A stretch of DNA of 64,000 nt from Caprella mutica (Eukaryota > Arthropoda > Malacostraca > Amphipoda > Caprellidae). The position numbers and the translations under genes were made by a program. Where the stretch lies: assembly GCA_947561585.1 (NCBI GenBank), contig CANNZV010002567.1, positions 28,731 to 92,730 on the forward strand, read 5' to 3'. Under the pieces are notes generated by a model. That model worked only from the letters and a program-made list of their open reading frames with translations. It was not told where the DNA came from and did not search any database. Shown here one piece after another: positions 42,232-53,431 of this stretch. Every line of letters begins with the position of its first letter. Position 1 is the stretch's first letter.

Positions 42232-42400
42232 CATAAAAAAAGTCCTAAAATGCCATAAGGTCAATAAATGCCATACAGTCCTAAAATGCCATAAAGTCCA
42301 TAAAATGCCATAAAGTCCATAAAATGCAATACAGTCCTAAAATGCCATACAGTTCTAAAATGCCATAAAGTCCTAAAATATCATAAATTCCTTAAATGAT
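42232..42400. repeat. 18-bp minisatellite
   Basis: About nine imperfect units of TAAAATGCCATAAAGTCC or close relatives. It starts where the BEL/Pao relic breaks off. Confidence 0.85.
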
Positions 42401-42689
42401 TAAAAGTCTTATTTTGGGCTTTTTATACTATTTGATAATTTGGTAAGTCGGTAAAGTTGATGGGATATATTGGCAAATTCATAGGACGTTATAATTCAAT
42501 CAAATTTGTCTGAATTATTATATAAATAAACTACAATTCCATTACTTCAAGAATTAGCATAGTTACCACTGTATCTAGTTTTCTGTAACTCTTCTCATCA
42601 ATTTTTTAGCATAGACTCTGCCATTAATAAATAAAAAGAATTGCGAATAATCAATATACTATACTATTCAAAGAGATATGTAGAACCTA

Positions 42690-43790
42690 GTAATATTTAC
42701 AATAGAAAAACTGTCACACATTATTCAAATTTATCAATAGTATTGTTCATTTCCAAGCATTCTTTTTGATTTATCCAAAAGGTTATTTTCAAGAGGTATT
42801 AATACAGTGCTTCTTTTTTCAATAGATATATCATTAATAGCATAAAAACTAACATTCTCACGTCTTTCAGATACAATTCTATTAATAACATCTAATTTCA
42901 AATGTTACATTGCTTTTTCTTTATCAGTTAATCTTATAATTCTTTTATCAACATTAATGAGAGCATTGGTTTTCTTGAAAAAATCTAATCCAAGAATCAT
43001 TTGATATTTGAAAGAAGAATAACTGAAATATGAAATTTATGAACAATTTCTCTCAATATATTGAAATGTAATGAAATACTCCCTAAGTCTCCAATGTCTT
43101 CTCACCATAGCCAATAACAGTTCTCTTGTCTTCAACATCTACCAATGAATTATATTCCTCTATTAAAGATTGATTTACAAATGACAAAGTAGAACCAATA
43201 TCAATCAAGGGAGATGCACTTTCATCATTAAAATTCACATCAATCAATGATAACTTTGCAGCTTGTAGAGAGCATATGGAACTAATATAGCTGTAAACTA
43301 AACTTTTATTATCAATGTTATCTTCACATTTTGGTTTCAGTTATTTATATCTGATTTCAGGCGCTTGTACATCCGTGGAATCATTCACATTCTCCCCTAA
43401 CCATTCCTCAGCAATTTTAGGGGATATCAGTTTAAATTTTCATTTTTCAGGAATCTATCACTATTTTAATTTTTGACGAGTATCCTCAACATGCATCCTT
43501 TTTTGGACACTCTATAATGAAGTGGTTCCTATCCCCACAAAGAAAGCATGCCCTCAATTTAGTTCAATTATTTTTCAGATAACTAAATCTATGACATATT
43601 ACACATCTCATTGCATTATTAATTGGTGGGTGTGCTTGGAATCTTGGTTTGAAAATTTGAAATCCCATATATTGATTTTTGGCATTCCAGCTCTGTGACT
43701 GTGTAGATATGTCAAAATTTAATTCATTAGAATATGCAGGTTACTTGTCATCAGGTTATCCCATCTTGGTTGATATATCCTATTCAAATA
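42690..43790 (-). pseudogene. Decayed Ty3/gypsy-like gag-protease relic
   Basis: Minus-strand reading, 5' to 3' from right to left: two gag zinc-knuckle remnants (MRCVICHRF... near 43600, with a TGA where a Cys would be expected; then CFLCGDRNHFIIEC at 43507-43550, an intact CX2CX4HX4C); an aspartic protease active-site region reading LSLIDVNF then PLIDIGSTLSFV near 43190-43260, where Asp-Thr-Gly has become Asp-Ile-Gly; and ILGLDFFKKTNALINVDKRI near 42950-43003, the second protease block of Ty3-type elements. Frameshifts and stops separate the pieces. No RT follows within the relic. Ty3 versus another LTR clade is inferred from the protease pattern. Confidence 0.6.
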
Positions 43791-43895
43791 TCTTAATTCT
43801 GTCATCATTTTGTTAAGGAGGCATTCCAGGACAAGTGGACCAAGGGTTAACACCTCACCTCCTCAGATTGGCATGAAAGTTGGTACAAAGGGTTC

Positions 43896-45547
43896 TTGTG
43901 CCCAAAAAACTCTATTTTGAGAATCTAAGCTCTCTAGCTCTTATAGGTCAAAAGTTATGACCTTGTGAACTTTTGAAAAAAAGGGCAAAATGTCTTGGCA
44001 TCAATGTTTTTGAAAGGTCATAACTTTCTTATTATTAGTCTTAGAACAGAAGGTTTCAAATGTTTTTTGTTCAGAATAAGCTAGGCAATCTTTCTAGTTG
44101 TACAAAATTTTATTATTTAAATTTTTTGAATGAAAAAGGGCACTAACCCTCTTTGACTTTGACCTTTACCCTCAAAGGCCCCACCTGACAAAAAAAAAAT
44201 GAGAACAAAAATGTAAATTTTCTACATTGCTATAGGTTGGACAGTTAATACTTACTACTATTAATAGGGAGTAGGAATATATTTGAGCTCAAACAGGCTC
44301 GTTAGACAAAAAAAAAAATACAAGAACAAGAAAAAATCATAATTTTGAAAAGTTGAATTGAAGTAAAAGTTTCACAAATTTCGAATTTACTAATATTAAT
44401 AATTATTAATAATTACCAATACTAATAGATACTATTGTTTTTTAATATTTACTATTATTTATAAATAGTTATTGTTATTTATTAATAACTACTAATATTT
44501 ACCAATATTAAATTCACTAATGTTCAATATATACTACGTTATGTAATAGTTAATATTATTAACTAAACATTAACAAATGTCAGTGAATATTAATTAATAT
44601 TAGTAAACATTACTTGATATTAGTAAATATTAACAAATATTAGTAAATATTAACAAATATTAGTAAATATTAACAAATATTAGTAAATATTAACAAATAT
44701 TAGTAAATATTAACAAATATTAGTAAATATTAACAAATATTAGTAAATATTAACAAATATTAGTAAATATTAACAAATATTAGTAAATATTAACAAATAT
44801 TAGTAAATATTAACAAATATTAGTAAATATTAACAAATATTAGTAAATATTAACAAATATTAGTAAATATTAACAAATATTAGTAAATATTAACAAATAT
44901 TAGTAAATATTAACAAATATTAGTAAATATTAACAAATATTAGTAAATATTAACAAATATTAGTAAATATTAACAAATATTAGTAAATATTAACAAATAT
45001 TAGTAAATATTGATAAACACTAGTAAATATTAATAAATATTGGTAAATAGTAATTCGTAATTTGTGAAACTCTACTTCCATTAACCTTTTCAAAGTTATG
45101 ATTTTTTCTTGTAGTTATATATTTTCTTGTCTAACGCTTCAGTTTGAGCTCAAATATATCCCTAATCCCTATAAATAGTAGTAAATATTAACTTTCCAAC
45201 ATATAGCAAAGTAGTCAATCTACATTTTTTGTTCTAATAATTTTTTTGTCAGGTGGGGCCTTTGAGGGTAAAGGTCAAAGTCAAAGAGGGTAAGTGCCCT
45301 TTTTCGTTCAAAAAATTAGAATAATAAAAATTTGTACACCTAGAAAGATTGCCTAGCTTATTCTGAACAAAATGCATGCTAAACTTTTTGTTCTAGGTCT
45401 ATTAATAAGAAAGTTATGACCTTTCAAAAATGGTGATGTCAAGGCATTTTGCCCTTTTTTTCAATTCAAAAGTTCACAAGGTCATAACTTTTGACCTGTT
45501 AGAGCGACAGAGCTGAGATTCTCAAAATAGAGTTTTTTGGGCAAGGC
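43896..45547. mobile_element. Foldback structure with ~500-bp inverted arms
   Basis: Left arm about 43896-44400, right arm about 45040-45547, inverse complements with moderate divergence. Paired landmarks: AAAACTCTATTTTGAGAATC with its complement near 45520; GGTCAAAAGTTATGACCTTG with its complement near 45490; ACTTTGACCTTTACCCTCAA with its complement near 45265. The loop (44401-45039) is AT-rich and mostly a 20-bp satellite. No ORF. It may be a foldback (long-TIR) transposon; the left side seems to run on for up to 80 bp without a partner, as if the right end was cut by the hairpin at 45543. Confidence 0.75.
44620..45010. repeat. 20-bp satellite in the foldback loop
   Basis: About 19 nearly perfect copies of TTAGTAAATATTAACAAATA, flanked by more degenerate TAAT/ATTA repeats. 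Perfect homogeneity in the centre against decayed edges suggests recent expansion. Confidence 0.95.
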
Positions 45548-45887
45548 TTACCTGTAAGGTGAAGGGTGACTTCAATTACTTCAGAAGCCATTCTTGTTCA
45601 TTTTTCTGGAGTGTTCCAGAGGTGCCAACTTATGAGATGCCCACCTGCATCGGCCGTTAACTTAAGCATTCAGTATTCAAAGATCGAATCTTATGTTGTG
45701 TGTTTCTGGAGTGTTCGGGCGGGAGCGCTCCGGGCGGGAAAGAACACTCCAGAAAAATGAACAAGAATAGCTTCCGAAGTAATTGAAGTCACCCTTCACG
45801 TTACAGGTAAGCCTTGGGTAACTGTTCAATTACTTATCGCCATTCTTGTTCATTCTGGAGTGTTCCAGAGGTGCCAACTTATGAGAT
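45543..45887. repeat. 74-bp inverted repeat hairpin plus partial direct duplication
   Basis: 45543-45616 (AAGGCTTACCTGTAAGG...GTGTTC) pairs with 45742-45815 (GAACACTCC...GTAAGCCTT) with very few mismatches. The loop has a GC-rich block CGGGCGGGAGCGCTCCGGGC. In addition, a segment near 45587 (GCCATTCTTGTTCATT through AACTTATGAGAT) recurs in direct orientation at 45839-45887. I see no coding meaning; it could be a small palindromic element next to a copy of its target. Confidence 0.8.
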
Positions 45888-45890
45888 TTT

Positions 45891-48800
45891 AAAGAACGCA
45901 GCAAAAGATGAGACCAACCAATTTTCAAGTATGAATTTAAGATAAGAGCATCAGAAAATTGTAACGTTGGCCCAGCCTGCGACCTTGAATATCGTCAATG
46001 GTAATTTTATGGTTCAAGAAAACTTACAGAGTTGATTAGACTCTCCACGAAATCTAATCCATGTACTCTTTGAAGGTTAAATATAGACAGAATTTGAATT
46101 GACATTAAAATACCTCATTTAATCAGGAATTCATTATTTCCGACACGTGGTGTATAAAGTAATTGAAATAGTCTCTTTCATGATACAAAATCTTTATACA
46201 TCCATAACTTTGAAAGTTGGAACTTGATGTATAGATCATTGAGCTTTTACCGTATCTCATTAATTAATAGGTTGAAATTCTGAAAGCAATACCTTCCAGA
46301 GGGAAATAATTTTTCAAAATTCAAAACAGAAGAAACTTCCAAGATCATTTGTACATGGGAGTGGTTAGTCTTATTTATTTTTTATTTTAATTGGTATCCA
46401 GGATACCTGCACTAATTCAATAACTAACACTCTTTACTGCAAGCGATATCACTATAGATAATCCAGTATTATAAGAAAACTTTATACTAATAATTTACAT
46501 CATTAAATTGCATGGGATCAATTTTCTGTTTACTCAAGAAATATACCACTTGTGATCTAGCTATGTCGTTTATAGAGGTTTGGCGGAAATTCTGCACTAA
46601 AAACACATGATACTGATTTTGTACCGCAAAAGGGGTAATGAACACTGTTGCACTTGGTCTTCCTAAATTTTATAAAGCCTCATGATACTTAAACGTTAGA
46701 TATCAGCTACTATTCGGTAATCCCATCAAAATACCAACTTACTTTATCAGCATGAATGTTTTTTTTTTGAAAGTATATTTTTTCACAGAAAAATAAGTCT
46801 TCTAACAGACGTTGTCAAAATCTTTAACTAATACGAGAGCATGGCTGAATATTTGTAGTCTTGACAGTAAATATTTTGATGTGGACAAACTAAATGTCAT
46901 TTGAAAAGGCCCTGCCAACCGGATAAAAATGGCCTTCAGTTCTAGAACATTAATGTGGGAGGTAGAGTCTTAGCATACATAATCCCATCTATTTTAAATA
47001 AAATTTACTATATTTATAAGAAATGTACTATCACGGAAAAGTGTATCCGTCAGCTGTTGTAGTATGCTATTTTAGCAGTTTTGACCTTTCTTATTTTTTG
47101 CATGTGGCATTTTAGAGAGTATTCCTCCGCGTTCAAAAATCCCCCAATAAGGAGGAGCCTATTGCTGGGGTAAAAGGCTAGGGTAATTGGGTGAAATGGG
47201 GGATTAGATATGTGTATCTAGTGGAGGGGGGGGGGGGGGGTGATTTATATCGATTTCTGACAAGTGATTAGATATTATTTTTGTATTATTTAAATTAAAG
47301 TATAAACATATAGTTTCATTTGTATCATCCATGCAATGTTCATTTTGTAATGAATACATGTATTTTTTTATAATTTGAAATACATATTTATAATTTTGAA
47401 ATTTTCCATTCAATTAACCTTGGTATATATTTCGTACGATTTACTCTTGTATGTTTTTATGCAATTTACTTTCGACCAATTGTCGTTCTAATATTGAAAC
47501 TAATAACTATTCGAATTTGAGGTAAAAGTAGATTTCTAGCTTTAGCTTTATCAAATCTCATTAATTCCAAAAATATTATTTATGACAACCATTCACACAA
47601 GTTAAACTAATCCTCTTCAGATATGATTTCAAATAACTTCGCTTCTTTTACACCTTTAAATTATTCCTATAGGCTATATTATTAAAACTATAATACACGT
47701 TTTCAACTTTGTGGTAAATGTCTATAGTTTTACTATTGTCAAATCTTATTCCACGAATATTTTATATTATAATCATTCACACAAGAGCATTTAATTGTCT
47801 AAAGATATAATTTTTGATAGCTTCGTATTTTTTTCACATTTAAATAATTTGCTGGACGGGATATAACCAGTCTCGGTTATAATTCGGAGATTTTCTGCAT
47901 TCAGAATTTCAATAAATTAATAGTGGTGACTAATTTAGTCGATAAGACAAGTTTCTCTTCTTTTTCGAAGTCCTATATGTGTATAATCTTTTTAATTCAT
48001 TCAATATATTGGCCAAATGAGGAAGTTATTAAAATTTGTGTTTTTAAAATGATAATAATTTAATAATTCATCTTACGTCTTAATTTAATGACAACAATCA
48101 GTAAGTTGCTGACAAGCGTTTTTCTTTATTTTCATCAACTTATAAATAAGTAATTACTAATTACCTATACGGCTATACCGATACTTTCTATCTTTTATTG
48201 AAGTTATTTAATGAAAAAATTCTTTTAGGTTAAAGAATAAAATAAAACTATGACTAAGTTGTAACTTAATCTATTTAGTTTAAATTTTAAATGCAGTATT
48301 TTGATGGATTTTTTATCATCATGTGAACTGATTCTTTTCAGTTTAAATTTTCTATATATTAAATGCTTGCACGATCAATTGACAAGCAGTGATATAGTGA
48401 ACTAAAAATAACTGAAGTGATCATAATTTTTCTTCTCAATAAATGTCACATCGCCCACGTTGACAATAAAATAAGTTACAAAGTTCTATGAGATGAATCA
48501 AAAGAAAGTTCTCCAAGAACAGAACTAATGTAGCTACCTACAGCAGTTTTGATGCTTAATTTGTGACATCGGAGTGAAACTGGGATTCATGACAACTGTC
48601 AACTAAGGCTTTCAACTTGCAAGTTCTATCTCTTATCATACAATATTAATATTATACTTTCAAAATAAGATAAATAAAGGATCAATAATAGAAAATGGAT
48701 AATTATTTCATATTTATAAAAAATAGTGTTTTACAAAAGTTGAAGATAACAATTAAATCAGGTAAAAATTTAAAAGCTACTACACGACTAAATACACTTG

Positions 48801-49157
48801 CAGGTTATTTCAAAAGTAAAAACTACCCGATACAATTTTTACTAAAATAAAGGATTTCTAATTAGTACTAGTTTACATGAAGTATCAATCTTAGAACAAT
48901 TTGTAAAAGCTTAGGGTTGAATGATTAACATGAACTTACAATATACAATTTATTCTATATTTACCTAAGATTAAAGTTTTTCAAATGCATAACAATAAAT
49001 AAAATACACAAATTAGTTCGGTCTTTTATGCACTTCCTTTTCACGGAGAAATGTCGTCGAAAATCTAAAAGTAATAAGCATGAATAAATGGATATCACAG
49101 GGAATGAGACCAGACTTCCTGGAAATGATGAGAACTCATCTGATAGTGATTAGTACT
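45891..49157. other. AT-rich intergenic DNA, no gene recognised
   Basis: I see no gene. It holds a run of 15 G at 47226-47240 and, at 47022-47051, a 30-base sequence that recurs inverted at 63029-63058. Confidence 0.5.
47022..47051 (-). repeat. Short dispersed repeat, copy a
   Basis: AATGTACTATCACGGAAAAG and ten further bases match the complement of 63029-63058 at 29 of 30 positions. Too long to be chance; probably an end of an old transposon family. Confidence 0.6.
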
Positions 49158-49440
49158 GTCCTGATGAGAACTTCACCGATGGGAACTGCATTGATGGGAA
49201 CTGCACTGATGGGAACTGCACTGATGGGAACTGCACTGATGGGAACTGCACTGATGGGAACTGCACTGATGGGAACTGCACTGATGGGAACTGCACTGAT
49301 GGGAACTGCACTGATGGGAACTTCACTGATGGGAACTTCACTGATGGGAACTTCATTGATGGGAACTTCACTGATGGGAACTTCACTGATGGGAAATGTC
49401 CTGATGAGAACTGTCCTGATGAGAACTGTCCTGATTAGAA
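49158..49440. repeat. 15-bp minisatellite
   Basis: About 19 units of GGGAACTGCACTGAT; the distal third switches to GGGAACTTCACTGAT and then GAGAACTGTCCTGAT. The period is a multiple of 3, so both strands stay open (MGTAL repeats forward, QFPSV repeats reverse). Nothing around it suggests a gene. Confidence 0.95.
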
Positions 49441-49604
49441 CTGCAGTGGTGTTATTTGAATCTGAAAATGTTTACAAACAAATTGATTAAAAAATCTCTG
49501 ATATTGACTTAGAATTACGCTACAAACAATTATTAACAAGATAAAACAAATTGAATAGATTTTATTTTAATCTCATACTATAATATTTTTTTTTATTATT
49601 ATAC

Positions 49605-49970
49605 TAGGGGTTTAACGTCATGCTTCAGTCATATCGTGACTATTTCGCTGACGTAAAAGGAAATTAAATACAAGGGACTAGAAGAAGCAGTCAGAAAGGA
49701 AAGTGGCTCCATGAACAAAGGCACTTACCTCCGTTGGTGACAATGCTCATGGATGCAGAAAAGCTACTCCGTGAATGCAGTCACTTACCAAGGAATGTGA
49801 CGAAACGGGACGCAAGCACCGGTGGCTGCCCTCACGGATGGAAAAGGAAAATGAAGAGGAGCTGGTAAATGAAGCCTACGAGCCTACCTAGCACAAAAAT
49901 CTAAGACCTCGTAGTTGAAGAGCATAACCCTAACGCTATTCTACAAAATCCTGAACAATGTGTATTCGAA
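49605..49970. repeat. Dispersed repeat R, copy 1
   Basis: Starts GGGGTTTAACGTCATGC, then a CATATCG...GCTGAC motif, AGAAGCAGTCAGAAAGGAAA, TGGTGACAATGCTCATGGAT, CACTTACCAAGGAATGTGAC, ACCGGTGGCTGC, GGTAAATGAAGCCTAC and AAGACCTCGTAGTTG, ending near CTATTCTACAAAATC. Best-preserved copy of four here. No ORF and no tRNA-like promoter seen; a non-autonomous element of unknown class. Confidence 0.7.
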
Positions 49971-51264
49971 GCACATTTGGTTATGTTAAAAGTATCCACA
50001 TTCGAGTGGCAAGGAAGAAACAAGATTTGATAGAAAACAAAATTAATGGAAAGTAGAACAGAGATAGATTAAAATCCTTACTGTGATCAGAGTGTGTTTC
50101 GAATTTTAAAAATCAAACTTACAAAATATTTACCCAAAGAACTAAAAAGAGTGACACCTCGATCTAATATTTTTAATTTTTTCTTTATGTTGATGAATTA
50201 AGAGGTTAGACCGCAAACGATGGAGAGAAAAGGATAATTTAAAATGTGTTAAGAAAAGACCACAAAGCTATTTTTGGAAATTGCAAGATAAGGTTGATTA
50301 GATGTTTAGCATTAGAAACGTGGTTTTATATAAACACTACATTTATCTTCCATTACTCGAGACTAACTGTTAGATAAAGTCTAATTCCAATCCGTAGAAT
50401 ACTTACTACAATTAATGCTACAACTAATTGGAAAAAAGTCGAATTAATTTAAACGAAACTAAAGAACTCTACAAAAGAAATAATTGAATTTTACTAATTT
50501 CTTGTAATTAAATATTGGTCATTTTTTTAAATAAGATTATAGCTTTATGGAAACAGAAATTGTACTGAAAAAGGGTAATACATATTTGCCTCAAAAATGG
50601 AAGGAAGTATTTAATTTTATTCGATTTGTTGTCAAAGGAGATGCAAAGAACGAAACTGTAAAATAGAAAAAATGAAAGTCAATAAGTAGAAAATAATGAA
50701 CAATGTCACTAAACTACTAAATTTTATTTAAATGTTCAAATATGAATGTCACAAGGACTAATGAAATATTGTAGAAACTCTCATTTTAGCGGCAAGTTAC
50801 ATGTTGAAGTAATCTAGGATATTGTATAAATTAAGCCATTCGTATTATCAGTAAATTTTAAGAGTTTAAACGTTTTTTAGTTTAATGATTTAATGAGTCA
50901 ATATTTCCAAACTAGGCTATAAACAAAAAGCTACAGTTAAAAAAAATTAGTTGATACAACTATAATGAACTATTTTCTTTAGAACCACCATTATACTCTC
51001 TCAACAGATGTTAAAAAAAATTATATACAAGTAACTATATAAGAGTTTAAATAATTATTACCAGTACTCAGAATATTTGCACATTTTAATACTAGCAAAA
51101 TAAATAACCGTGTATCACCATGGAGTGGATATAAACAGTCAGTATTTAAGAATTCAGTATTTCAGAAACTTCAGAAACCATAAGTTGTGTATTCACAATT
51201 ACCAATTGTAAAGTATTTGGACGAAATAATTTACAATTGCCAATCAATTTAATTGAAAGTTTTT
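49971..51264. other. AT-rich intergenic DNA, nothing recognised
   Basis: No gene, repeat or RNA gene visible. Confidence 0.4.
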
Positions 51265-51600
51265 AGGCCATATCGCTGATATTGAAAAGAAATTGAATAT
51301 ATATGGGGCTTGAAGTAACAGTTAGAAAGGAAAGAGACTCCATGAAAGAATTAACTACCACCAGTGGGAGACAACGCTCATGGATGCAAAAAAAAAATAA
51401 TCCATGACTGCAGTCACTTACCAAGGAATGTGACGGAAAGAGTCACCAACACCGGTGGCAGCACTCACAGATGGAAAAGGAAAATGAAGAGGTGATAATA
51501 AATGAAGCCTATCGGAAAACAAAAAAACATACGAGTTATCCTCAGAAACTACAATTAGCCACAAAAATGATAAGCCTGAAGATGTTGTGCCTTCTCTTAT
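51265..51600. repeat. Dispersed repeat R, copy 2
   Basis: Same order of motifs as copy 1: GGCCATATCGCTGATATTGA, GTTAGAAAGGAAAGAGACTC, ACGCTCATGGATGCA, CACTTACCAAGGAATGTGAC, ACCGGTGGCAGC, AATAAATGAAGCCTATC. Lacks the GGGGTTTAACG head. Confidence 0.65.
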
Positions 51601-52029
51601 ATTCACCTGAACAGATTGAGGATACAAGCACTGGGGGCTTTGTAATTAGCCTACTATATTATATCTTTAAAAAAATTTCATACATTTTTTAAATTATATA
51701 TTTATGAAACATAACTGATACGAATAACTTTTCTAATTCTATCAGTTATCACTGAACTAATAGAAATTTGTCCTTACCAATTGAGAATAGGGAGATTTGC
51801 ACTGCTGTCGTTTGTTTCTTCCGCTTTCTTGTGAGAAGTGATCTGGTCATAGATAGTGGTCTTTTAGAGTTCCTCCTAGCGAATGCTCGGTCTACCCATT
51901 GAACTGGAAACAAATTTTAATAATATAAATTAGTATATAAGTTATTGTTATTGAATAGGTTTGATGCGAATATAATGGTTTCGAGATTTCGTTAATCGGA
52001 AAATAAATAGAAAAGACCTTAATATAGAT

Positions 52030-52310
52030 CTAGCATTTAGATTGGAAAGAGACGCCGTGAATGGAATGAGAGACTCTTCTATGGAATGTTACGGAATGAG
52101 AATCTAGTAATCGCGGAAGTAAGTGGAAAATGAACAAACAGGGTGCAAAAACATATTGCAAATTATATTAATAAACAATATAAGACTACATTGTTATCCC
52201 TATCTAGTGCTATTCTACAAAACAGAGAATTTCAATGAAACAAAAAGGAAAAAAAAAAAACTTGGTCATCATCCAATTTGCAACTGTTCGTATCGAAAAA
52301 TTCTCTGCCT
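52030..52310. repeat. Dispersed repeat R, copy 3 (degraded)
   Basis: Weak match to R: GATTGGAAAGAGACGCCGTG, TATGGAATGTTACGGAATG, AAGACTACATTGTTATCCC, CTAGTGCTATTCTACAAAAC, then CCAATTTGCAACTGTTCG, which also follows copy 4. The middle of the family is missing. Confidence 0.5.
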
Positions 52311-52459
52311 CTTTCTTGAATTCATGACTGTTACATAGTGTCATTCGTTGAAAACTCTCATAAATGCAACATGAATATCTTATATATTTACCATTATGAA
52401 TTTAAGATAGTTTTTTTTTAGTATAAAGTTATTAATAAATAATCTCTGTTAATTTAAGT

Positions 52460-52720
52460 AGGGGTTTAACGTTTTCTTTGGAACCAAAGGCCATATCGCT
52501 GACAATGAAATTAAATACAAGGGGCTGGAAGAAGCAGTCTGAAAGGAAAGTGGCTTCAAGAACAAAGTCACCTACCACCGTCGGTGACAATGCTCATGAA
52601 TACAGAAGAGATACTCCGATAATGCATTCACTTAAAAAAAAAAAGAATAAAAAACGACCCAATTTAAGGTCCAGAGGCTGCACTCACGGATGAAAGATTA
52701 AAATGAAAAGGGGATAGTAA
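52460..52720. repeat. Dispersed repeat R, copy 4, left half
   Basis: GGGGTTTAACGTTTTC, GGCCATATCGCTGACAATG, AGAAGCAGTCTGAAAGGAAA, TGACAATGCTCATGAAT, then AAATGAAAAGGGGATAGTAA, where it is interrupted by the DIRS element. It resumes at 61099. Confidence 0.75.
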
Positions 52721-52749
52721 ATTGGCAAAGTGTTGCAACTATCAATATA

Positions 52750-52949
52750 TCAGTGGAGTGAAGCAGAGTACCTCTGTCGATTGCACTACAACCCTCAGGC
52801 TTGTCATCATCTTGGTTTGGGACTGTTCAGAGTCGTCACACTCATTGTAATCACAGACAGGTACCCTGTGCATTCTAACTCCAACAAAAGTTCAAATTTG
52901 TTTCAGATATATAAGTCTGTACATCAGCCATGTTCCTCAGTTACATTCG
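52750..52949. repeat. DIRS inverted terminal repeat, 3' end of element
   Basis: TATCAGTGGAG...CAGAGTACCTCTGTCGATTG onward to ...CAGTTACATTCG is the inverse complement of 60894-61097, nearly identical over about 200 bp. The only obvious difference is GTGAAG here against GCTATCG in the other repeat. An additional 29 bp outside the repeat (ATTGGCAAAGTG...) is unique to this end. Confidence 0.9.
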
Positions 52950-53013
52950 CCGATTAAAACATCTGATTAACGGTCGAAGCAACAAAGGGAGCTACTGGGA
53001 AAAAATTGTTCTC

Positions 53014-53109
53014 CAGAGGTACTCTGCTTCACTCCACTGATATATTGATAGTTGCAACACTTTGCCAATATCAGTGGAGCTATCGCAGAGTACCTCTGTC
53101 GATTGCACT
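53014..53109. repeat. DIRS internal complementary region (ICR)
   Basis: 53014-53069 is the exact inverse complement of the 3' terminus of the element (52721-52776, 56 bp). 53067-53109 is the exact inverse complement of the 5' terminus (61056-61098, 43 bp). The two parts overlap by AAT at 53067-53069. In the DIRS replication model this region templates ligation of the two cDNA ends into a circle. Confidence 0.92.
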
Positions 53110-53298
53110 GCTAATACCCACAGTGAAACAGGGAGGGGTTGCAAGACCTCCTAGGACCAAACCGAGAAGTGCCCATAAGAAGGATATTAAAAATTACCCT
53201 CGCCGTTCAATTGGCAAGTGTAAAGCCGCAGCGATACAATTCCTGAACACTTGACAAGAGTGAGTCACTTGGGACAACTCAAGTAGGTTTATAATTTC

Positions 53299-53376
53299 TT
53301 TTTTTTTTACATCCTAATGATGTAAGTATTTATTATTATTATAATTTTTTTTTTATTTTTTTTTTTATTTTTTTTT

Positions 53377-53416
<40 letters not shown>

Positions 53417-53420
53417 TTTT
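53299..53420. repeat. T-rich tract and (TA)n microsatellite
   Basis: Runs of T broken by single A bases, with a (TA)n stretch at about 53382-53408, directly downstream (minus-strand sense) of the recombinase stop codon. On the minus strand this is an A-rich 3' untranslated region and could contain the transcript end. Confidence 0.8.
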
Positions 53421-53431
53421 CAACAACTGTT

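Noticed and set aside
45566..45760. 64-codon open frame as a gene
   Set aside because: It lies across the 74-bp hairpin and its loop.
47204..47413. 69-codon minus-strand frame ending in a proline run
   Set aside because: The proline run is the poly-G tract read in reverse; nothing else supports a gene.
52725..53072. A separate small foldback element with 56-bp ends to the left of the DIRS
   Set aside because: The right-hand arm continues directly into the complement of the DIRS 5' end with a single shared AAT, so it is the internal complementary region of the DIRS, not a separate element.
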